From Burkholderiales bacterium (GTDB lineage: Bacteria; Pseudomonadota; Gammaproteobacteria; Burkholderiales; SG8-39): DNA of 57,908 nt. Positions within the stretch are counted from its first letter, which is position 1. Every line of letters begins with the position of its first letter. The position numbers were made by a program, and so were the translations under genes. The stretch spans positions 1 to 57,908 of the forward strand of contig JACZJV010000181.1 in assembly GCA_014860355.1 (NCBI GenBank), in the 5' to 3' direction. Positions 52,271 to 57,908 of the stretch are shown here, piece after piece. The notes under the pieces were generated by a model, which searched no databases, was not told the origin of the DNA, and worked only from the letters and a program-made list of their open reading frames with translations.

Positions 52271-55200
52271 TCAATTGCGCGTTTGCGCCTGCGCAGCCCC
52301 GGTCCCATCGGTATAAAGCATTGCGACCTGATCCATTTCGACTTCGCACGCGTCCAGATGCGCCTCAATATCCGCTTGCCCCATGCCGTCGCGCAAGGCC
52401 TTGCCCAGTTCGGCGAACACCTGTCTTACCCTTTTCGCGCCCACCATGGCTGATATGCCCTCGACGTTGTGTATGACATTGCGCGCGGATTCATGGTCGC
52501 CTTCGGCAATATGCTCGCGCACCCGCGCCAGATCGCCGCGGTGCATGCGCTGGAACTCGCGCAGTACGAATTCCCGCGACATGCCATTGCCGAGGCTACC
52601 CCCCAGAATGGGACCAGAGTCCGACCCGGTCGATCTCCCGGCGCCCCGCTGCGATCCGGCCTGCTCTGCCTCCGCCTGATCATCGCGCTCGAGCGACTCC
52701 GCCAACCAGTGCCGCAGTTCCTTTGCCAGCGATTCCGGCGTGAGCGGCTTGGTGAGGTGCCCGTTCATGCCCGCACGCATGCACTTTTCCTTTTCTTCGG
52801 CAAATACGTTCGCGGTGACCGCGAGGATCGGGGTGCTCCAGTGCTCCGGCAACTGGCGGATTGCCTCCGTTGCAGCCAGGCCGTCCAGTCTGGGCATCTG
52901 CATGTCCATCAGGATCAGGTCGTAGACATGCTTGCTGGCGCAATCCAGCGCCTCATTGCCGTCTTTGGCCAAATCGACGGCACAACCCAGATCCGAAAGC
53001 ATCTGCCGAATCAGTTCGCGGCTAAGAGAATTGTCCTCGGCGACCAGCACCCGGCTTCCGTAGAATTTCACCGGGGTAGACGACTCCGGCGCGTCGTCTG
53101 CAGGCGCCTGGCTGCCGCGCGGGAGCAGGATCTCGAAACTGAATGTCGCGCCCGCGCCGGCACTGCTCTCCACGCTGATCACCCCCCCCATTTGACGCAC
53201 CAGGCGGTCGGATATGGTCAGCCCTAGACCCGTACCGCCATACTCGCGCGTGGTCGTGCTGTCGACCTGTTCGAAGGCGGCGAACAGCCGGGCGTGATCT
53301 TCGGGCGCGATGCCTATCCCTGTATCCTTGACCGAAAACAGCAGGCGAAGGCTGTCGCTACCCTCGCTCCTGAAAGCCACGCTCAGGGTGACCGCGCCCT
53401 GCTCGGTGAACTTGATTGCATTGGCGAGCAGGTTGATGAGTACCTGTCCCAGGCGAAACGCGTCGCCTCGCAGGATCGCCTCGCGCAACATCGGGTCCAC
53501 GTCCACAACCAGGTCCAGGCCCTTGTTCTTTGCCGAGCCGGTGACGACCAGGATCACACGATCAAGCACCTGGCCCAAGGAAAAATCGCTGTCGTCCAGG
53601 ACCAGGTGGTCTGTCTCGATCTTGGAGAGGTCCAGCACATCATTGACGACCGACAACAGGTGCTCGGAACTGTCGCACAGGTTGTCCAGGCGCTGACGCT
53701 GCGCCGCATCGCTTACGTCGCGCCGCAGCAACTGGGCCAAGCCGATAATATTGTGCAGCGGCGTGCGTATTTCGTGACTCATGTTGGCGAGGAAAACCGA
53801 TTTTGCGCTATTGGCCCGCTCGGCCCGTTCCTTCGACTGCGACAGTTCTTCCCGCGCGCGCTTGGCCTCGCTTATGTCCTTGAGCACCGCCACGGTAAGT
53901 TCGGGTTTGCCCTCGGCATCCCATACCAGGTTCACCGTCAAGTCGCACCAGACCTCGCTGCCGTCCTTGCGGATATAGCGCTTCTCTGCACGGAACTCCT
54001 TGGCCTCCCCGCGAATAAGACGCAGCATTCCCTCCACGCCCGCATCGCGATCATCCGGATGGGTCACTTCGGTGAAGGTCATTGCCTTCAGTTCCGCTTC
54101 GCTATATTGGAGCATGGCGCAAAAGTGCCGATTGGCGCTGAGGAAACGCCGGGTTTGCGGATCGCATATGGACATTCCGACAGACGAATTATCGAATGCC
54201 GCAAGGAATTTCGCCTCGCTGTCGCGCCGCTCGGCAACGGCGCGTGCGCGCGCCTCGTCGCGCTGGCGCAGCAATTCCTGCGCACGCGACAGCGCCTGCG
54301 CCACCTCGTCCGCTTCCTCGAGTCCGAGCGGTTTGATCGCGACTGCGTCCCCGCGCCCAATCGCCAGTGCGAGCGGAATCAATTCTTGCACCGGCCGCGC
54401 GATGCGCCGTGCCACGGCGATGGCCAGCGCGAGCCCCAGTAGCAGCAACGATGCTGCGCCCAAGGCATATATCGCGAGCCAGCGCTTCAGGTTTGCGCTG
54501 AGCTGCGCCTCCGGCACGCCGACCGCCACGGACCACCCGAAGTCCGACGAACGGCTGAAGGAAACCATCGCCGGTATGCCCTCCTGCGTATTCCCGTCGA
54601 ACATACCCTCCCGCGCTTGCAGCAGCTTTTGTTGCAGGCGTGCGGCAATTTTTTTGCCCACATACACTTCTTGCGCGCGATTGCGGGCGACAATGGTGCC
54701 ATTACGGTCGACGATGGACACGACCCAATCCGCAGGCAGGTGCTGCTGTTGCAGGATTTCAGACAGGTGCTTGGGTCGTATGCCCAGGGCGAGGCTATAC
54801 AGTACCTTGCCGTCGCGAATCACCGGAACCGCTATTCCGACCCACGGTACGTGCGTCGTGCCGCCTACGAACAGATCGGATACGACGGGTTTGCGCGTGT
54901 CCAGCACCTGACGCAGGACCGACGAATTGACCTGGCGCGGGAGCGGCGAACCGTAAGGGTGCAACAGGTTAATCAGCTGCTGGCCGGCCGGATCGGTGAG
55001 GATGATGGTGGATCCGGAGGTATATTGCATTACCTCCTGCGCTTTGTTGTAGAAGGAATCCAGATTCCCGCTCGTCAGACGCTGCGAACTCGCCAGCACG
55101 TTCATTGCCGCGATATCGGCCATTATGTCGCTTTCTACCACGCGCATGAGACCATGCGCCGCATCCAGGGCGTGGCGGGCTGTGTACTCGCGCTCTTGCT

Positions 55201-55345
55201 GGTAGATGAATATGCTGAGTATGGATGCGACCAGCCATCCGGGCAGCACACAGACGATCACCAGCTTGGCAATCCGTCGGTCTATCGACGTGGCGCGTTG
55301 ATTCGGCGTCCGGGCGCTAGCCGATTCCATTCGAACGCCTCGCAT
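52271..55345 (-). CDS. Hybrid sensor histidine kinase with REC and HPt domains
   Basis: Large membrane-bound hybrid kinase of about 1024 residues. Domain order: membrane helix (about 27-50), periplasmic dCache-like sensor (about 55-300), second helix (about 310-330), HAMP, PAS (about 390-510), HisKA with His524 in NMSHEIRTPLHNI, HATPase with NLLANAIKFTEQG and GGTGLGLTIS, a receiver with Asp814 in LILMDMQMP, and a C-terminal HPt with a phospho-acceptor His in VIHNVEGISAMVG. This is a full multi-step phosphorelay in one chain. The final response regulator is not in the window. ATG at 55330 is an alternative start; both have purine-rich leaders. Confidence 0.92.
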   Translation of the reverse strand: MRGVRMESASARTPNQRATSIDRRIAKLVIVCVLPGWLVASILSIFIYQQEREYTARHALDAAHGLMRVVESDIMADIAAMNVLASSQRLTSGNLDSFYNKAQEVMQYTSGSTIILTDPAGQQLINLLHPYGSPLPRQVNSSVLRQVLDTRKPVVSDLFVGGTTHVPWVGIAVPVIRDGKVLYSLALGIRPKHLSEILQQQHLPADWVVSIVDRNGTIVARNRAQEVYVGKKIAARLQQKLLQAREGMFDGNTQEGIPAMVSFSRSSDFGWSVAVGVPEAQLSANLKRWLAIYALGAASLLLLGLALAIAVARRIARPVQELIPLALAIGRGDAVAIKPLGLEEADEVAQALSRAQELLRQRDEARARAVAERRDSEAKFLAAFDNSSVGMSICDPQTRRFLSANRHFCAMLQYSEAELKAMTFTEVTHPDDRDAGVEGMLRLIRGEAKEFRAEKRYIRKDGSEVWCDLTVNLVWDAEGKPELTVAVLKDISEAKRAREELSQSKERAERANSAKSVFLANMSHEIRTPLHNIIGLAQLLRRDVSDAAQRQRLDNLCDSSEHLLSVVNDVLDLSKIETDHLVLDDSDFSLGQVLDRVILVVTGSAKNKGLDLVVDVDPMLREAILRGDAFRLGQVLINLLANAIKFTEQGAVTLSVAFRSEGSDSLRLLFSVKDTGIGIAPEDHARLFAAFEQVDSTTTREYGGTGLGLTISDRLVRQMGGVISVESSAGAGATFSFEILLPRGSQAPADDAPESSTPVKFYGSRVLVAEDNSLSRELIRQMLSDLGCAVDLAKDGNEALDCASKHVYDLILMDMQMPRLDGLAATEAIRQLPEHWSTPILAVTANVFAEEKEKCMRAGMNGHLTKPLTPESLAKELRHWLAESLERDDQAEAEQAGSQRGAGRSTGSDSGPILGGSLGNGMSREFVLREFQRMHRGDLARVREHIAEGDHESARNVIHNVEGISAMVGAKRVRQVFAELGKALRDGMGQADIEAHLDACEVEMDQVAMLYTDGTGAAQAQTRN

Positions 55346-56253
55346 TCGTTTTGCCTTTGCGCGGGGATGCAAGAGTCCGCCCGCGGCCGATCGTGTCCAT
55401 GGCTGCATGCCCGGCGCCGGCCCGATAAGCCAATAGATATTTGACGATCAGTTTCTGCTTCGGGCATGCGCCCTCTGGCCGGCGGCGGCGCCGTCGACAA
55501 CTCCTTGTGAACCCAAAATGCCGATTGAAACCCAAGCGCTAAACCGTCCACCGAAACAGGGCAAGTCCAACTCGTGCGGGCCTGCGAGCTGGCAGGCGGT
55601 TGTTTCAAGACTGCCGCAATTCGCGGCAAAATGCCAAATTCGCCTATTTTTCTTAAGCTTAGCGCATCGTGCTCACGGCAGTACCGCCTGTCAATACCGT
55701 AGCCATGGTACTCATCGCGCATTCTCGATTTGCCGTCGTCACGGTGCATACCGTCCGTCACGACGGCAGCGATCCAGCGCGGCGAAGTACGGGCACGTAG
55801 ATGCAGGGCGCTGCGCGGCGCCGGTGGGGGCCGCGCAGCACGAAAGGCCAGCGTCGGCAGATTCATGCACCCGTCCTGCACTAGCGCAAGCAAGCGTGCG
55901 TAGTGGTTCATGCGGTTCCTTCTAGCGTCGGATGGAATGCAGGGCGGCAGGCAGGGTCGCGGGGACCGGGTGAATATACGTCTGCGCTTATGCAAGGTCA
56001 ATGTGTACTCCGGCGAACGTGCATGAGCCTGTTCGCCGCCGGCGGGCACAGAAGCATTCAGGTAGGGTAATGCCGTATTGCGGCGCATAGTCTATAGGCA
56101 TCATAGTATTTGCGGACTATCTAGTCCTGCGCTGCAGCTTGCCGCTCAGGCAGCCCGGCAGCAGGCAAAAGCGCCAAGCGGGAGCAAAGAAGAGCGCACT
56201 TGCTGACCAGCGCACCGGGTCGGTTCTGGATCTCAAGCCAAGGAGAAACAGAT
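55346..56253. other. Gene-free stretch of about 900 bp
   Basis: Frames up to 268 codons exist on the minus strand, but they are Arg/Pro-rich, lack ribosome binding sites and resemble no protein family; one overlaps the sensor kinase start. Around 55641-55665 lies an AT-rich patch (CCTATTTTTCTTAAGC) that could be part of a promoter for the kinase. I see no RNA gene. The 20 bases before the ferritin-like gene carry its ribosome binding site (AAGGAG). Confidence 0.45.
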
Positions 56254-56865
56254 ATGAACGCGAGCACTTCAGCAGCCGGAACGCGCGACGCGCTTTCGAA
56301 CCCGGATGCTCCCCATCCGCTACCAGTTGGTGTGAATCTGCATGCGCGCAAGCAGATCGACTCGACCGCCATACTGTGTGCCCATGCGCTTGCGATCGAG
56401 CTCGAGGCGCAGGCGCGTTACCGTGAACTCGCGGCCCACATGACCGACAGCGGCAATGACGCCGTGGCAGAGCTTTTCGGTCGACTTGCCGAGTTCGAGG
56501 GTGAGCACGCGTCGCGCCTGGCGATGAAGTTTCAGGATGCGGATGTCCCGCTCCTTGCGCCGGAAGAGTACGCCTGGCTGGACAGCGGAGCGCCTGTGCC
56601 CGAAGCGCGGGCTTTCGTCTATAGAATGATGACGCCGCACATGGCGTTGGCGATTGCACTGAGCGCTGAAGAGCGGGCCAGGGCATTCTTTGAACGGGTA
56701 AGAATGGAGGCGCGCGACGCCTCCGTCCGGGAGTTGGCGGTCGAATTCGCGCTGGAGGAGGAAGCGCATATAGCCTGGGTGAGTGAAGCTATTGCGCGCC
56801 AGCCGCAACCATATCAGCCCAGCGACGATCAGCCGGGCGATCCCGCCATAGAGCAGCAGCGCTAG
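56254..56865 (+). CDS. Ferritin-like/rubrerythrin-type diiron protein
   Basis: 203-residue helical protein with a four-helix-bundle iron site: Glu in AIELEAQARYRELA, ExxH in FEGEHASRLA, Glu in LSAEERARAFFERV and ExxH in LEEEAHIAWVSEAI. This matches the rubrerythrin/ferritin-like family, which handles peroxide, oxygen or iron. It lacks the C-terminal rubredoxin iron-sulfur domain of true rubrerythrin. AAGGAG lies eight bases before the ATG. It is near two hemerythrin-type genes. Confidence 0.84.
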   Translation: MNASTSAAGTRDALSNPDAPHPLPVGVNLHARKQIDSTAILCAHALAIELEAQARYRELAAHMTDSGNDAVAELFGRLAEFEGEHASRLAMKFQDADVPLLAPEEYAWLDSGAPVPEARAFVYRMMTPHMALAIALSAEERARAFFERVRMEARDASVRELAVEFALEEEAHIAWVSEAIARQPQPYQPSDDQPGDPAIEQQR

Positions 56866-57177
56866 CCTGGACACCCGGAACCGCCGACGGGTGAAGGCTC
56901 GCATCGAGCAGGCAAGCGGCGGCAATCCAGTTGGATTCCGACCCTCACGGCGTCAGACCCGGGCGCGGTCCCTACGCCTCGGGATTACACCTTGTACAGC
57001 TATCGAACTGCCGGGCCGTGAGTTCGTCGCCGCCCTGCGCGAACTTCGCGAATCTGAGCGCAGGCTGGGTCTCGCCTTGCCTTCGCATGCCGGGTATGTT
57101 GGAATCCTAGTTTTCAAGGCTGCAAAACAAGGCGCACCAGCGTCGCAACATTCACGAAATCCAACGAGGAGTACACC
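56866..57177. other. Gene-free stretch before second dctP
   Basis: No supported gene. A 96-codon frame is Arg-rich and unconvincing. It should hold the promoter of the downstream TRAP gene; no consensus site was identified with confidence. Confidence 0.4.
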
Positions 57178-57908
57178 ATGAAGTTCGCTTGGCAATTGGT
57201 TACATTCGCAATTGGTGCGGTGCTCTGGCAATCCACCTTTGCGGCGGACGTAACGCTGCGCTTTCACCAGTTCCTGCCGCCGCAAGCGACGATTCCTTCG
57301 AAGGCCATCGCGCCATGGGCGCAGAAGGTCGAGAAGGAAAGCGGCGGGCGCATCAAGGTGCAGCAATTCCCCAGCATGCAGCTCGGCGGCAAACCGCCCG
57401 AATTGTTCGACCAGGCCAAGGACGGCGTGGTCGACATCGTTTGGACGGTCCTCGGCTATACCCCCGGCCGCTTCCCGAAATCCGAGGTGTTCGAACTGCC
57501 GTTCAGCAGCGGTCTGGCCGAACCGGCATCGCGCGCTTTCCAGGAGTACGTCGAGAAGAATGCGATGGACGAATTCAAGGACGTCAAGCTCATCGCGGTT
57601 CACGTGCATGGCCCCGGCTTGTTTCACAGCAGGGACCCCATCACCAAGCTGGAGGATCTGAAGGGTATGAAGGTGCGCGGCGGTTCGCGCATCGTCAACA
57701 TCATGCTCGGGCAGCTCGGCGCGACGCCGGTCGGCATGCCGGTTCCGGCGGTCGGCGAGGCCCTGTCCAAGGGCGTGATCAACGCTACGACGATACCCTG
57801 GGAAGTGGTGCCGGCGTTGAAGGTGCAGCAGATCGTCCACAACCATACCGGGTTTGCCGGCGACAAGGGCTTGTACACCCAGACCTTCGGGATCGTGATG
57901 AACAAGGC
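57178..57908 (+). CDS. dctP: TRAP transporter solute-binding protein DctP, partial
   Basis: The first 243 residues of a second TRAP binding protein; the 3' end lies beyond the window. The signal peptide ends near TFAADV. Conserved segments are LRFHQFLPPQATIPSKAIAPW, IKVQQFPSMQLGGKPPELFDQ, KLEDLKGMKVRGGSR (with the ligand-binding Arg) and EALSKGVINATTIPWEVV. It differs clearly from the DctP at 14094 and belongs to another operon. AACGAGGAG precedes the ATG. Its membrane subunits would be expected just downstream. Confidence 0.93.
   Translation, partial: MKFAWQLVTFAIGAVLWQSTFAADVTLRFHQFLPPQATIPSKAIAPWAQKVEKESGGRIKVQQFPSMQLGGKPPELFDQAKDGVVDIVWTVLGYTPGRFPKSEVFELPFSSGLAEPASRAFQEYVEKNAMDEFKDVKLIAVHVHGPGLFHSRDPITKLEDLKGMKVRGGSRIVNIMLGQLGATPVGMPVPAVGEALSKGVINATTIPWEVVPALKVQQIVHNHTGFAGDKGLYTQTFGIVMNK

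Noticed and set aside
55282-56088. 268-codon minus-strand frame upstream of the sensor kinase
   Set aside because: It overlaps the kinase start, is Arg/Pro-rich, has no ribosome binding site and matches no family.
56117-56925. Minus-strand frames opposite the ferritin-like gene
   Set aside because: They are shadows; the plus-strand frame carries the metal-site motifs and a good ribosome binding site.
1-57908. CRISPR arrays, prophage, integrases, transposases and rRNA
   Set aside because: No regularly spaced direct repeats and no proteins of these classes were found by reading both strands.

Overview
The window is GC-rich, densely packed DNA from a free-living proteobacterium, most likely a betaproteobacterium. 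The signs are TRAP transporters, a monomeric NADP isocitrate dehydrogenase, a Lap (LapG/LapD) pair, L-threonate catabolism genes and many cyclic-di-GMP proteins. No phage, integrase, transposase, rRNA or CRISPR array was seen. The species cannot be named from the sequence.

Layout. 0.1-10.5 kb is a cyclic-di-GMP region: a degenerate EAL protein, lapG, lapD, a diguanylate cyclase fused to hemerythrin, an HD-GYP protein and a PilB/GspE-type ATPase with tandem MshEN-like motifs. 10.6-18.3 kb holds two divergent catabolic arms. A TRAP transporter (dctP-dctQ-dctM) with an acyl-CoA ligase reads left. An FMN 2-hydroxyacid dehydrogenase, an oxaloacetate-decarboxylase-like lyase and an enoyl-CoA hydratase read right. 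18.3-24.6 kb is an L-threonate pathway (ltnD-otnK-otnC-otnI) followed by a PAS-GGDEF-EAL protein. The ltnD-otnK pair is flanked by mirror-image copies of a four-hairpin module. 24.6-43 kb is mixed housekeeping and accessory DNA: a Ser/Thr kinase with a cNMP-type domain, an SLC12-like transporter, YedK, a DUF2189-like membrane protein, an aldehyde dehydrogenase, an SDR, a lipoprotein, an SRPBCC protein, a degenerate J-domain protein, a NEW3-ABC exporter-like operon and monomeric isocitrate dehydrogenase.

43.2-50.5 kb is the most striking part: a complete leftward selenocysteine locus. The order is selA, selB, a thioredoxin-reductase-like gene, selC (tRNA-Sec, anticodon TCA), a CaiB/BaiF CoA-transferase, a 359-residue protein of unknown function, and a UGSC-type selenoprotein. 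The selenoprotein's in-frame TGA is followed by a clear bacterial SECIS hairpin. A standard ORF caller would cut this protein in half. The decoding machinery and one substrate are therefore carried together, with a plausible reductase and a CoA-transferase. selD is not in the window.

50.6-57.9 kb holds a bacteriohemerythrin, a second hemerythrin behind a sigma-54-like promoter, a large hybrid sensor kinase, a ferritin-like protein, and the start of another TRAP solute-binding protein cut by the window edge.
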